From Mesorhizobium sp. CU3 (GTDB lineage Bacteria; Pseudomonadota; Alphaproteobacteria; Rhizobiales; Rhizobiaceae), in assembly GCF_006442965.1 (NCBI RefSeq), contig NZ_VFWX01000003.1:285632-349631 (forward strand): a stretch of 64,000 nt of DNA. Direction: 5' to 3'. Shown here piece after piece: positions 46,109 to 55,229 of the stretch. Positions within the stretch are counted from its first letter, which is position 1. The number at the start of each line of letters is the position of its first letter. The translations under genes were made by a program, and so were the position numbers. Under the pieces are notes generated by a model. The model was not told the DNA's origin. It ran no database searches and saw only the letters and a list, made by a program, of their open reading frames with translations.

Positions 46109-46462
46109 CCCGGCCGCTGGTGATGCGGAATAAGGCGTCTAACCCCTGCGGTCTGGCGTGAGCGGGCGGCGGTGACGATCGTCACAGCAGGCGGCGCAGC
46201 ACTCGTGGCAGCAGATAGCTTTCATTAGATCCCAATGCGTGCAGCGGTGATGAGAGCTGCACGGCCCCCGTCAACCAGGACCCCGTACCCTCCCAGCTCA
46301 AGTCAGAAATGTGCGGCGGGTACGGAGGCGGTCGCAAGGCAATTGCACCCCGGATAAGTTAGAGCATTCGAGCATTCTAATGACTGTGGACTCTCACATC
46401 CTTCGGGAGTTTGGGAGATTGGACTATTGGTCAGGGCACTGAGGTCGGCGATTCCGTCGCGA

Positions 46463-47153
46463 TCACGGTAACCGTGCGCAAACGCCTGACGGACGATCGG
46501 AGGAGCGTCCTGATCGCCTCATAGAGCCAACCACATTCGATCGGGGACAGCGCGCCCATATCGAGCAGCGGCCAGAAGATCGACCTGACCGGCGAAGTCC
46601 TGCGCGTTTATGAGGATACAGTGACGGTCGCCGGCAAGAGTCTGGGCATAACCGTGAAGCGCAGTGCCGTGCTGGGGCCCGCACGTCGTCCGCGCCAAAA
46701 CCGCCATCGACCATCAGCTGCTTCAGCCCCGCGGGCGTCCAGCGGTTGTAGTCGTGCGGGCGGGCGTGCACCCTGAACAGGAAGGGCGTCGCCACCATCG
46801 CCCAGCCGCCGGGCTTGGTCATGGCGCGGATGTTGGCGACCGCCGCCTGCGGGCGCTGGACATGTTCCAGCACCTGGTCGGCAATCACGATCGAATATTG
46901 CTCGTCGGTGCGGTCCCGGCAGATGTCGAACTCCGGAAAGTCGACCGACCGGTAGTGCGGGCACATCGCCCGCCAGTAGCGGTTTCTGCCAGGCGAGATC
47001 TCGATCACGTCGCGCGACTTGCGGTTGGCCGCTTCGAGGAACGTTGTGAAAGCTTCGGATCTGGCGGATGCGCAGCCAGTTGCGGTTGTCGTAACCGATC
47101 AGCCGCTTCACCCTTTGCTTGCTGCTTTTGGGCGCGCCGGCAAAGCTTGTCAT
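46463..47153 (-). pseudogene. Broken class I SAM-dependent methyltransferase gene
   Basis: The N-terminus MTSFAGAPKSSKQRVKRLIG and YDNRNWLRIRQIRSF is in one frame. The methyltransferase core is in another: VIEISPGRNRYWRAMCPHYR, the motif SIVIADQVLEHVQRPQAAVA and IRAMTKPGGWAMVATPFLFR, then RWTPAGLKQLMVDGGF. After about 46680 the frame breaks again. The core resembles type-11 methyltransferases near polysaccharide genes. Not functional as read. Confidence 0.75.
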
Positions 47154-47281
47154 TCTCGACCTCCTCCTGCCCGCCGCGTAGGAAGATATAGCACGGCGAC
47201 GCGCGGAAAAGATGACGCGCTCAATTCTTGCCCGGCTGGGCCGGAAAGGACAGCATCCCTTCCGGCCTGCCGCCTATCTGG

Positions 47282-47605
47282 TCAATAATTGCCGTTGTAA
47301 TACCGGTCGTCGCAGGGCGCGGTGTAGATGCTGCCGTTGTAGCGGTCCCGGTAGCGGCAGAGCTGCTGGCCGCGAGGCTGCGGGGTGGTGGCCGACCCGA
47401 CGACGGCGCCGAGCAGCGCGCCGCTTGCGGCGCCGATGACGGTGCTCTTGGTGTTGCCACCGATCGCCTGGCCGACCAGCGCGCCGCCGGCGCCGCCGAT
47501 CAGCGCGCCGGTGGTGGCCCGCTGCTGGCCTTCGGTCTGCGTCTCGCAGCCGGCAAGGGCGGCGGTCATAAGCACCGCCAGGATGGCCTTCTTGATGATC
47601 ATCAC
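47282..47605 (-). CDS. Glycine-zipper lipoprotein
   Basis: A 107-residue lipoprotein. The signal peptide MMIIKKAILAVLMTAALAGC ends in a lipobox (LAGC, Cys near residue 20). A glycine-zipper region follows (TTGALIGGAGGALVGQAIGG and VIGAASGALLGAVVGS), as in the 17-kDa surface antigen/YMGG families that lie against the outer membrane, then a Tyr-rich C-terminus with two cysteines (QLCRYRDRYNGSIYTAPC). An ATG one codon later is possible. Confidence 0.88.
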   Translation of the reverse strand: MMIIKKAILAVLMTAALAGCETQTEGQQRATTGALIGGAGGALVGQAIGGNTKSTVIGAASGALLGAVVGSATTPQPRGQQLCRYRDRYNGSIYTAPCDDRYYNGNY

Positions 47606-47872
47606 GAGAACTCCTCTGAAGCCCCGGAAACTGACAACAGATTGAAAACAGGGGCGATTTCGCCCAAGTGCTGTTGCATTGCGGCTAAACGGCGGCGCGC
47701 CGGCTCACGAAGTGAATCACGGTTTCGCGGTCGTTGAAGAGCATGCTTTCCAAAGCGGAAAGAGGCACCCGGCCAGCGGCTCACATTCGAAACAAACTGG
47801 ACAGGTTTCCCTAACCAAATTGCAGGCGGTACGGGTTTCAATTGCTCGGCTTAAGCACCATGGCGCGCGGCG

Positions 47873-49432
47873 ATGGACAGAGCAACGACACCCCCCGATT
47901 TTGAAAGGCGAAGGGCTCGCGCTGCCCAATACCTGCGCATGTCGACGGAGAGGCAAATCTACTCCATCGACAATCAAAGAGACGCGATTCGTGACTATGC
48001 GGAAGTCATGGGTTACGACATCGTGGCAACCTATGAAGATCCCGGGCGAAGCGGCCTCAGCCTTGGGGGGCGCCCGGGCTTGCAGCGACTGTTGGAAGAT
48101 GTCGAAAGCCGGCGAGCCGATTTTGAAACTGTTGTCGTCTATGACGTGAGCCGCTGGGGGCGCTTCCAGAACACCGATGAAAGCGCCTCCTACGAGTATC
48201 GATGCCAAACGGCCGGGGTGCGGATCGAGTTCTGCGCCGAGCTGTTCGTGAACGACGGCAGCATCGGGTCCGACGTGCTGAAAGCAATCAAGCGCAGCAT
48301 GGCCGCAGAGTTGAGCCGGATGCTGTCGAATAGGGTCTTCGCCGGACAAAGCCGCGTGGTGAGATTAGGTTTCCGCGGCGGCGGCAATGCCGGTTATGGT
48401 TTCAGGCGCCTGCTTGTCGACGCATCCGGAAAACCCAAATTGATCCTTCATCGCAATGAGCGCAAAAGTCTTGCCAGCGACCGCATCATCCTGGTTCCCG
48501 GGCCGACAGACGAGATCAAAGTCGTCCGGCGGATATTCAACCAGTATGTGAAAAAGGGGAAAACAGAGCGTGAAATTGCTTCTGCTTTAAACTGGCGCGG
48601 CCTGCTTACCGACTTCGATCGGCCATGGACCTCCGAGGCAGTTCGCACCATCCTGACCAGCGAGAAATATATAGGCAACAACGTCTGGAACCGAGTTTCC
48701 ACGAGGCTTCAGCACCGTCCTGTTAAAAATCCCGCGAGCGCTTTTGTCCGCGCCGACAATGTATTCGAGCCGCTGGTCAGTCGTGCGCTGTTTGATCGAG
48801 CGCAACAGATCAGACGAGCGCGCGCATGCCCGATCACCGACGAGAAGCTATTGGCCGATCTCTCCAAACTTCTCGAAGAGCGAGGAAAGTTGTCCGGAGC
48901 GATCATCACTGCGGCTCCCGGATGTCGATCGGCCAGCAATTACATGCATCGGTTTGGAAGCATCAAGGCTGCCTATAAGCTCGTCGGCTATGACAGCACG
49001 CAAAATCTTCGGGATTTTAATATCGGAAAACTGCTCAATCAGCGCCGGCAGCAGATTATTGAACATCTCATCGTTGAAATCGACCGGGTGGGCGGCTCGG
49101 CTCGGTACGATTCAAAGAGTAAGCTTCTGTTCATCAACGAAGAATTCAGTGTCGCGATAGGTATTTCACGCTGTCGAATGATGCCTTCCGGATACCCGCG
49201 CTGGCGATACCGGCAACGACGTCTCATCGGACCTGATGTGTCTGTTTTAATCAGGATGGAGACCGATCATGTCACGGTACGAGACTACCTGATCGCATCG
49301 GCTCATGAAGCGCACCGGGCTCTTCCCATGTTGAAGGCTGACAACGGCGCGCGCTTGAATACCTTCCTTTTCGCTTCGCTCGATCCTTTGTTGGATATGG
49401 CTAGGCGAGAGCCGGTTCTGACAAGCGCATGA
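47873..49432 (+). CDS. Large serine recombinase
   Basis: A 519-residue serine recombinase. The resolvase/invertase catalytic domain covers about 15-165: catalytic serine in AAQYLRMSTERQIYSIDNQ, then YEDPGRSGLSLGGRPGLQRL and VVVYDVSRWGRFQNTDESA. The 'recombinase' domain follows (GNAGYGFRRL, EIKVVRRIFNQYVKKGKTER, SEKYIGNNVWNR). No obvious zinc-ribbon cysteines, and a C-terminal extension of about 200 residues of unknown fold. It would cut and exchange DNA at specific sites. Its stop overlaps the start of a RepB-C-domain gene (ATGA). Start at 47873 (MDRATTPPDFERR) is the first Met of the frame. Confidence 0.92.
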   Translation: MDRATTPPDFERRRARAAQYLRMSTERQIYSIDNQRDAIRDYAEVMGYDIVATYEDPGRSGLSLGGRPGLQRLLEDVESRRADFETVVVYDVSRWGRFQNTDESASYEYRCQTAGVRIEFCAELFVNDGSIGSDVLKAIKRSMAAELSRMLSNRVFAGQSRVVRLGFRGGGNAGYGFRRLLVDASGKPKLILHRNERKSLASDRIILVPGPTDEIKVVRRIFNQYVKKGKTEREIASALNWRGLLTDFDRPWTSEAVRTILTSEKYIGNNVWNRVSTRLQHRPVKNPASAFVRADNVFEPLVSRALFDRAQQIRRARACPITDEKLLADLSKLLEERGKLSGAIITAAPGCRSASNYMHRFGSIKAAYKLVGYDSTQNLRDFNIGKLLNQRRQQIIEHLIVEIDRVGGSARYDSKSKLLFINEEFSVAIGISRCRMMPSGYPRWRYRQRRLIGPDVSVLIRMETDHVTVRDYLIASAHEAHRALPMLKADNGARLNTFLFASLDPLLDMARREPVLTSA

Positions 49433-50241
49433 GGCCGGCCGACCTTCCTCAGGCGCTTAGAAGCAACAGGCATGTCGCTCACCTGACGGAGGATTTGCAC
49501 GGGCCGCTAAACCTTCTTCGAGGGCCTGGGCTGTTGCGGACTTACAGGCGCCAGCAGGAAACGATGAGGCGTTTCGTCGAAGGGGCGAACGCAGTGCAAA
49601 GCTGCCTGGACAGCGTTGCCGATGCACTTCACCAGGTCCTGTTCGACCCTGCTTTTCGCACCATGCTACACACCGAAGGTTTCGCAACGATACCGTCGAC
49701 CTTGACGAGAGAACGGTCAGCCGACCGTCGTCCGGTCGATGATGCGCACGAGCGACCGACCGCCCTCGAAGTACATGCCGAGCAACAACTTGTATTCGGT
49801 ATTTGCGTCGAAGCTCTCGATCTCTTGAAGGATTTTGGCGTCCCCCCGGGAATCCTTGGATTGTTGCGGGAGGTCGCCCCGGTCAGACAGGTCGAAATCG
49901 CACAACTCATGATTGCGATGGATGCTGTGCAATTTGAAAACGCGAAAGTCTTGGTTGCCCTGACCTCACGATCGCAGCTCGCCAATCGCCATGCCCAAAG
50001 AAAGAGATACGCCGGCATCGATAACTCGCAACTGGTTGAAATGGAAACCGGACTTGCGCAAATCAGCCGACGGTATCTGGACGCTGTCAATTGTCACGGC
50101 GCTAGGGTCCTTCGACTGATCGCAGCCACGAAGTACTTTGACCGACTAATGAACAACGCGCGGCTGGTTCGTTACCTAGCTCGCAACTTTCCTCGACATT
50201 TCGAAGAATTTCAAAAATTGCTGGATTTCCAAGAAGACTGA
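49429..50241 (+). CDS. RepB plasmid-partition C-terminal-domain protein
   Basis: A 270-residue protein. From about residue 130 it matches the C-terminal domain of RepABC-type RepB: ALDLLKDFGVPPGILGLLRE, PVRQVEIAQLMIAMDAVQFE, then helices with the conserved HGARVLRLIAATKYFDRLMN NARLVRYLARNFP motif and EEFQKLLDF. The N-terminal ParB nuclease/helix-turn-helix half of RepB is absent, replaced by about 130 helical residues (HLTEDLHGPLNLLRGPGLLR). ATGA overlap with the serine recombinase gene suggests the two act together, perhaps as a recombination accessory or DNA-bridging factor. No repA or repC nearby. Confidence 0.8.
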   Translation: MRPADLPQALRSNRHVAHLTEDLHGPLNLLRGPGLLRTYRRQQETMRRFVEGANAVQSCLDSVADALHQVLFDPAFRTMLHTEGFATIPSTLTRERSADRRPVDDAHERPTALEVHAEQQLVFGICVEALDLLKDFGVPPGILGLLREVAPVRQVEIAQLMIAMDAVQFENAKVLVALTSRSQLANRHAQRKRYAGIDNSQLVEMETGLAQISRRYLDAVNCHGARVLRLIAATKYFDRLMNNARLVRYLARNFPRHFEEFQKLLDFQED

Positions 50242-50300
50242 TGGGGAAAATCGATCTCGAACAACAGCGGCACCCGCCATTCTGGTCATTTTGGGCTGGC

Positions 50301-50618
50301 CTACTCGTCTCGCCAAATGACGCGTTTCTCCCAGCGGATCTGCACTAGGCGCCGGTATCGTATCGTATGCGCCTGCTCTCCGGTCGGATGAAATAGCTCA
50401 GCGTCCATCCACTCGCGGCTGCCGCACTGCTGGCAGCGAACTTTCTCCCGAACCTCGTCGATCGTGACGTTGCCGATGACCTCACGGAGTTCGAGCGGCT
50501 TGTAGAAGCGCTGAAGGTTGCACTTGCCGCAGCGAATGCCTGCCACCTGCCCCGCATCATGAGCGTGCGTAAGCGTCCAGGCGGCACCACGCGGCCACTT
50601 CTCGGGTTGTTCCGGCAT
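50301..50618 (-). CDS. Zinc-ribbon-like hypothetical protein
   Basis: A 105-residue protein with two C-x-x-C pairs (RCGKCNLQRFY and RCQQCGSREW, about 34 residues apart), the hallmark of a zinc ribbon, between helices (KPLELREVIGNVTIDEVREK). No family name recalled. Divergent from the 50713 gene across a 94-base gap with a LexA box, so it might share that promoter region. Confidence 0.7.
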   Translation of the reverse strand: MPEQPEKWPRGAAWTLTHAHDAGQVAGIRCGKCNLQRFYKPLELREVIGNVTIDEVREKVRCQQCGSREWMDAELFHPTGEQAHTIRYRRLVQIRWEKRVIWRDE

Positions 50619-50671
50619 ATGCTAAAATGAGGAACATATTCCTGTTCGGTCAAGGGGCGCTTGACTCGTTC

Positions 50672-50686
50672 GTTCTTATTTTGTTC
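50672..50686 (+). promoter_or_regulatory. LexA (SOS) box
   Basis: GTTCTTATTTTGTTC fits exactly the alphaproteobacterial LexA consensus GTTC-N7-GTTC. It lies 27 bases before the 50713 gene, whose product is followed one base later by the SRAP gene. Confidence 0.8.
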
Positions 50687-50712
50687 ACTGTTGGCAAAAC
50701 GGAGACAGAGAG

Positions 50713-50994
50713 ATGAAACCGATGCGCGCCACCGAAGCCGAGCAGCCTGAGATTTTCGACGCCATCAGGCGCGAACTGCCGGCTATCCATAGCGCCTCAC
50801 ACAAGATGGGAAAGCAGTTACGCGGCCTGTCCGACATTGGCCAGAAGAAGGCGATTGCGGAGTTGATGACCTACTGGGTGATGGCCGTCTACCCAGAAGA
50901 CTTGCAATTGCAACTGTCCCTTGCCGAGGCCATCCGCGACCAGGCCGAGATCGATCTGACCGAAGCTTCGCGGGTGAAAGCACAGCAGCACTGA
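50713..50994 (+). CDS. Hypothetical protein of the SOS-controlled SRAP operon
   Basis: A 93-residue helical protein (MKPMRATEAEQPEIFDAIRR, ELPAIHSASHKMGKQLRGLS, IGQKKAIAELMTYWVMAVYP). No family recognised. It ends one base before the SRAP gene and starts just after a perfect LexA box, so it is probably induced by DNA damage together with SRAP. Confidence 0.75.
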   Translation: MKPMRATEAEQPEIFDAIRRELPAIHSASHKMGKQLRGLSDIGQKKAIAELMTYWVMAVYPEDLQLQLSLAEAIRDQAEIDLTEASRVKAQQH

Positions 50995-50995
50995 A

Positions 50996-51700
50996 ATGTG
51001 CAACCTCTACAACATCACCACCAGCCAGGAGGCGATCCGCCATCTGACGCGCGCGATGCGTGACATCTCCGGTAATTTGGAGCCGTCGCTTGATGTCTAC
51101 CCGAACATGCCGGGCGTCGTGGTTCGCAACGCGCCGGACGGGCAGCGTGAGCTTGCAAGGCTGTTGTGGGGCATGCCGACGCCGGCCGAGCGCGTGAAAG
51201 GCAAGGCCGACTATGGCACGACCAACATTCGCAACCCGCAATATGGGCATTGGCAGCAATATGTCGGCGTCGAAAACCGGTGCGTCGTGCCAGTCACTAG
51301 CTTTGCCGAACCGTCGCCGACGCCGAACGATAAGGATCCAGAAACAGGCATCCAACGAAACTTCTGGTTTGCCCGCGGCGAAAACCGGCCGCTGTTCTTC
51401 TTTGCCGGCCTATGGACGCGCTGGCAGGGCGTGCGGAGGGTCAAGGATGGGCCTGGCGATTTCCAGCTCTACGGCTTCATGACGACCAAGCCCAACGCTG
51501 TCATTGCGCCGATCCACGAGAAGGCGATGCCGGTGATCCTGACGACGCGAGAAGAGGTCGAGACGTGGCTGGCGGCGCCGTGGTCGGAAGCCCAGCAGCT
51601 TCAGCGCACGGCGCCAGACGATGCCCTGGTCATTGTCGAGAAGCCGGCCACGCAGATTAAATTCCCGCAGCAGGCGCCGGCGCAAGGGTCCCTGCTCTAA
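50996..51700 (+). CDS. SRAP/YedK-type abasic-site processing protein
   Basis: A 234-residue SOS-response-associated peptidase (YedK/HMCES family), which makes a thiazolidine crosslink to abasic sites in single-stranded DNA and protects them. Catalytic Cys2 follows the initiator Met (MCNLYNITTS). Other family residues are TTNIRNPQYGHW, the glutamate in CVVPVTSFAEP and the histidine in PIHEKAMPVILTT. Length is normal. One base separates it from the upstream 50713 gene; a LexA box controls the pair. Confidence 0.95.
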   Translation: MCNLYNITTSQEAIRHLTRAMRDISGNLEPSLDVYPNMPGVVVRNAPDGQRELARLLWGMPTPAERVKGKADYGTTNIRNPQYGHWQQYVGVENRCVVPVTSFAEPSPTPNDKDPETGIQRNFWFARGENRPLFFFAGLWTRWQGVRRVKDGPGDFQLYGFMTTKPNAVIAPIHEKAMPVILTTREEVETWLAAPWSEAQQLQRTAPDDALVIVEKPATQIKFPQQAPAQGSLL

Positions 51701-51718
51701 TATTCCCACATCTCTGAC

Positions 51719-52105
51719 TTGTGTGGCTTTAGTTTTTTGTCGTTGATTGCTCGCGCGTTTGGGGGGGTAGGGACCAAAAGAACGCAAAAGCAACGACTAA
51801 TATTGCTCGCGCTTTTTGCTCTTGCGGGGTGTCAGGAATTGCAACCGGCCCAAGGGCCTCTATTGGCGCAGCTTGGTGAGACTTGCCGGAACTACGGATT
51901 CAAACCGGGAACCGGTGCATTCAGGCAGTGCGTATTTCAACTCGATCAAACGCGGCTCGCCAACAATCGTCAGCAGTTGCACGACATCGGCAAGAGCCTT
52001 TCGGACACTGGCGACAGCATGGAGCGAAGCGCCAGCTCCAGTAGGCCAAGAATGTGCACCACCACGCCGCTTCCAAGCGGGCCAGGCATAACCAGTTGCA
52101 TCTAG
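51719..52105 (+). CDS. Putative small lipoprotein
   Basis: About 128 residues at most. A signal segment RLILLALFALAGC ends in a lipobox. The mature part has LGETCRNYGFKPGTGAFRQC (two cysteines), QLDQTRLANNRQ and SSSRPRMCTTTPLPSGPG, typical of small rhizobial lipoproteins. Function unknown. The start is uncertain: TTG at 51719 is the first in frame, a TTG nearer the signal peptide is also possible. Confidence 0.6.
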   Translation: MCGFSFLSLIARAFGGVGTKRTQKQRLILLALFALAGCQELQPAQGPLLAQLGETCRNYGFKPGTGAFRQCVFQLDQTRLANNRQQLHDIGKSLSDTGDSMERSASSSRPRMCTTTPLPSGPGITSCI

Positions 52106-52232
52106 TCATGCCTGCAGATCACGCGGAGCACTAGGCGGGCGCTCTGTTGGGTCTTAGCCAGAAGCAGCCACCGCATTGGTTCTGCTACACACATCGCGGC
52201 GACGGTTGAGCAATTCCTGTAGGAGCGAAGCG

Positions 52233-52526
52233 ATGTCCCGCTATCAATTCGTGCGTGAACTGGAAAGCACCGCTGACCATATCGCGGATGCTTCGCACGC
52301 CGATCTGCTGGTGATGTTGCGGCGCGCCGCGTTGCTGCTGCGCAATGTCGGCGGCATCAGTCTTGACGCGCGCACAGACGACGCGCTGACCAGCTTGGCG
52401 GCTGAGATCGGCACGGCCAAGCCTGAACTCGTGGAAACGATCGTCGGCGAATGGCTAGTTACCAATTCTTATATGCCGGTGCCGCACGCATTGGATGAAG
52501 AGAGCGATGTGGAAGGTAGCGCGTGA
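52233..52526 (+). CDS. Hypothetical protein
   Basis: A 97-residue acidic, helical protein (MSRYQFVRELESTADHIADA, ADLLVMLRRAALLLRNVGGI, TIVGEWLVTNSYMPVPHALD). GTAGGAGCGAAGCG precedes the ATG at 52233; the frame is open to 52176. No family recognised. Bases 52527-52763 hold nothing I can support. Confidence 0.6.
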   Translation: MSRYQFVRELESTADHIADASHADLLVMLRRAALLLRNVGGISLDARTDDALTSLAAEIGTAKPELVETIVGEWLVTNSYMPVPHALDEESDVEGSA

Positions 52527-52763
52527 TCGAAACGTGATGGCGGGCGTTCGCCATGAGCGGGCGCGCCAGAAAACTTGCCAAGACCCGATCTGCGATCTTG
52601 CCGTGACACTAGACCGCAGACCGGCCGTCCACACCTGGGGATTCTGGACGGGCGCACTGTGAGCCATCAACCGCCGATTGCAGGCATCATATCTTAGCGA
52701 TCGCTTCGGGAACAACAATGCGCGAAGGGAGTTCAGCTGAACCGGAGTGGAGTTGCGGGTTGC

Positions 52764-52955
52764 ATGATCAGATACAGGGTCGAGGTGATGTCCGACGAGA
52801 TGGTGACATTTCATCACGCTGCTGATGCCGCTTCACCTTGGGAAGCCGCAGAAAAAGCGACCGGCAGATCTGTCAAAGCCCGGCACGATGAGCGTTATTG
52901 GGTTCGAGTCACGGATGAGGATAGACGCTCCGTGTTCAAGTACGCTTTCAATTGA
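52764..52955 (+). CDS. Small conserved hypothetical protein (family B, copy 2)
   Basis: A 63-residue paralogue of 45917-46108 (MIRYRVEVMSDEMVTFHHAA, then SPWEAAEKATGRSVKARHDE and RYWVRVTDED, ending VFKYAFN). The identical length and retained motifs suggest a functional small domain. Ribosome binding site is weak. Confidence 0.7.
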   Translation: MIRYRVEVMSDEMVTFHHAADAASPWEAAEKATGRSVKARHDERYWVRVTDEDRRSVFKYAFN

Positions 52956-52966
52956 CCTCTCGGCGT

Positions 52967-53181
52967 TTAGCCGCGGGCGTACCAGTCGGCGCCCATCAGA
53001 AACAGGCTGATCCCCGCGAAGAAGTGAACCAGCGCAAATGTAGCCAGCGAGACAGCCAGGCACATCAGCGATCGGCGGACCAATATCAAAACGGCCCCCA
53101 CGGTGCCGGCTCCAGTAGCCAGAGCAAGGCGGCAATCATAGAGCCCATTGTGAAGAGCGTGACAGTAGCGAAACGGGTCAT
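52967..53181 (-). pseudogene. Frameshifted small membrane protein
   Basis: A start MTRFATVTLFTMGSMIAALL, WLLEPAPWG is followed by an early stop. One base out, the frame continues GAVLILVRRSLMCLAVSLAT FALVHFFAGISLFLMGADWY. The break is at a run of G residues near 53095, a common place for slippage or sequencing error. The joined protein would have two membrane helices and about 71 residues. Family unknown. Confidence 0.5.
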
Positions 53182-53249
53182 GGAATAGAGCTAGGATTGC
53201 GCCGAACAATGGCAACTCACATGACCGTTAACGGGTTCGGTCGTTTCGT

Positions 53250-53477
53250 TTAGGCATCCTCAGGTAGCCCGCCTTCCCGGTGATGCATGGCCTCAAAGAT
53301 AACCTCGAAAACGCTGTCGACTTCCTCGTTGATCTCAGCCGCAGCGATGCCGTCTTTGTCGGCGGCTTTCATCATCTCGTCAGCCAGATCGCTGACCGCA
53401 ACAGGGTCATCCGTCATTGCATTCGGCAGGTGGTCTGCCATCCATCGGTCAAGGAAGTTTAGGCCCCGTGCACTCAT
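53250..53477 (-). CDS. DUF768 family protein
   Basis: A 75-residue protein (MSARGLNFLDRWMADHLPNA, DDPVAVSDLADEMMKAADKD, then GIAAAEINEEVDSVFEVIFE). The RG-[IL]-NFL-x-[RK]-W start and [GI]-[AS]-x-x-E-I-x-E-[DE]-x-x-S-V centre fit DUF768, a family almost confined to Mesorhizobium. Function unknown. Bases 53478-54266 hold no gene I can support. Confidence 0.75.
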   Translation of the reverse strand: MSARGLNFLDRWMADHLPNAMTDDPVAVSDLADEMMKAADKDGIAAAEINEEVDSVFEVIFEAMHHREGGLPEDA

Positions 53478-54266
53478 CAATGGAAGATCAAGGCCGAGAG
53501 CACAGATATGCCGATCGACACTGGCACGGCAACCAGCAAGCAAGCTTCAACGATTACGGTTTCTTTGTCACTGAACATGGAAAGAGCAATGTCTTTCCAC
53601 GCGTTAGGTTCCAGAAGCGGCCCGTCCGGAGAGTAATTGGCGGGTCTCTCTCGGACGGGCCAGGAATGCAGGAAGCAACGCGTGGGGAAGCACCCGCGCG
53701 ACCCACCATCCCTACCGGCCCGGGCTTTCGGCTCATGGCTCGCTCGGACCGATGGGCCTTTTTACGCGGAAACGAAACGCATGGATTGGTTGAGATGCCA
53801 CTACAGCGGCCGGCGGTCACCGAATCCCTCATTGAAGGTGTCGAGGCTTAGGACCGACGTTCGGGTGCCTTTCCCGCGACGCCGCAAACGCAGATGGTGG
53901 GCAAAAACGCTCCATTTGGAAACAACGAACCCGCGCCGCTCTTTCTTGAACGGTCGCGGGCCAGGTTGCCACCTCTGCAACTCACCAGCGGTGATTGCGA
54001 GCGGCATACGATCATTACCGGTCACTAATGTCTATTCACTTCGACCCAGCAAGCCCGCCGCCAGCCACGAGGAGCGGACGACGGGCCGGCGAAGGGCTAC
54101 ACCCCTGAAGGATCGACCAGTCGCCCAGCCTCAATTCAGACTGTGGGGTCCGCTGTCGTCAACAGACCGATCGAGTGACATGAGATGCCTTACTCACTCG
54201 AATGTTATGCCGGCTATATCATTCTAAAATATCGACTCAAACTCCTACCTCTTGTCGGAGGGGAAG

Positions 54267-54473
54267 TTGGATCGATCGGCCAGAATCGAAAACTTGCAGT
54301 TCGCCGCAAGCGTGCTTCCGCAGATACGTCACCAGGCGAACTCGGTCGGCGAAGAGTTGCTGACCTATCTTATAGATATGGCCTATTTGGAAGCGCTTGA
54401 ACGAGCGCGGTCGATCCAGAGGGACAACAATGAGACGGAATTCTCATCCTCGCAAAGAATTCGACCAGACTGA
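54267..54473 (+). CDS. Small conserved hypothetical protein (family A, copy 2)
   Basis: About 68 residues from TTG 54267, which has GGAGGGG just upstream and aligns with the start of its paralogue at 33822 (M-D-x-x-x-[KR]-[LI]-ENL-x-FA-x-S). It continues VGEELLTYLIDMAYLEALER with a polar tail. An upstream in-frame TTG at 54252 is less likely. Function unknown. Confidence 0.6.
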   Translation: MDRSARIENLQFAASVLPQIRHQANSVGEELLTYLIDMAYLEALERARSIQRDNNETEFSSSQRIRPD

Positions 54474-54494
54474 CAGTCAGCGAGGCGTTAAGCC

Positions 54495-54655
54495 TCTTCC
54501 TCTCGAAAGTCCTGCAAGGACGCATGTCTCAAATCTTCCTCGCCGAGAAGGTGCTTCACCCGCCCGATTAGCCCAGGCGCCGCCCATGCCGTCGCCGGCC
54601 GCTTCTCCTTGATCGATTTCGGCCGCGTTCCTGGCCTCGCCTGCACACGCTCCCA
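54495..54655 (-). pseudogene. Fragment of the ATP-dependent DNA ligase gene (duplication unit A)
   Basis: These 161 bases repeat, with scattered differences, the 3' end of the ligase gene at 55165-55326 (about the last 53 codons). The sequence breaks off at CACACGCTCCCA and joins directly to a DUF3606 fragment. It is a leftover of a segmental duplication. Confidence 0.85.
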
Positions 54656-54785
54656 CCGAGTATCAGCCAGCGAGGATTATGAAGTTCGCTATTTCGCCAA
54701 GCAGCATCGCATCACCCCCGAGCAGGTTCGGGGTCTGATCAGCGACCACGGCAACGACCGCAAGACGCTGCAGCGCGAAAGCTAG
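54656..54785 (+). pseudogene. DUF3606 gene fragment (duplication unit A)
   Basis: Lacks its first about 18 codons but reads VSASEDYEVRYFAKQHRITP, EQVRGLISDHGNDRKTLQRE, then stop, almost identical to the intact copy at 56152. The 5' part was removed at the junction with the ligase fragment. Confidence 0.85.
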
Positions 54786-54797
54786 GAAGCTCCGGCC

Positions 54798-55229
54798 TTG
54801 ACCAAAATGTCTGGAAATCTCACTCCCGCACTATGTCGCGCTGGCCGCGGGTTGTTGAACTGGACGCAAGTCCGATTGGCAGCGAAGGCGGGTATAAGCG
54901 AAGGCACTGTGCGTGATTTCGAGAGTGGATTGCGGATACCCAGTGCTGGCAAACTTTCTTTGATACCAAGGGCGCTTCACGCCCAGGGCGTCATCTTCAT
55001 CCCCGAGGGTCCAGGAGTTCGCCTCAAGGGCAGTGACGCTGCAATTCGGAGACGCCAAGGAAGAGCGCGCCCAATGGAACGTTTGCTCCCATCCCGGCCA
55101 AATGTAGCGCGATCAACTGGCACGATTGCTGGTCTGACAAATCGTCTTCACGGATCGTCAGCATCTACTCCTCTCGGAAGTCCTGCAATGAAGCGTGCCG
55201 CAGATCTTCCTCGCCCCGAAGATGCTTAA
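54798..55229 (+). CDS. Xre-type helix-turn-helix protein (duplication unit A)
   Basis: Starts at TTG 54798. The N-terminal 80 residues match the copy at 56334: LTPALCRAGRGLLNWTQVRL, AAKAGISEGTVRDFESGLRI, ALHAQGVIFIPEGPGVRLKG. This is a Cro/C1-type helix-turn-helix of about 60 residues plus a short beta end. After GSD (about 55038) it differs completely from unit B and runs antisense into the ligase gene, so the C-terminal 60 residues are an accidental extension. It probably binds DNA; targets unknown. Confidence 0.65.
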   Translation: MTKMSGNLTPALCRAGRGLLNWTQVRLAAKAGISEGTVRDFESGLRIPSAGKLSLIPRALHAQGVIFIPEGPGVRLKGSDAAIRRRQGRARPMERLLPSRPNVARSTGTIAGLTNRLHGSSASTPLGSPAMKRAADLPRPEDA

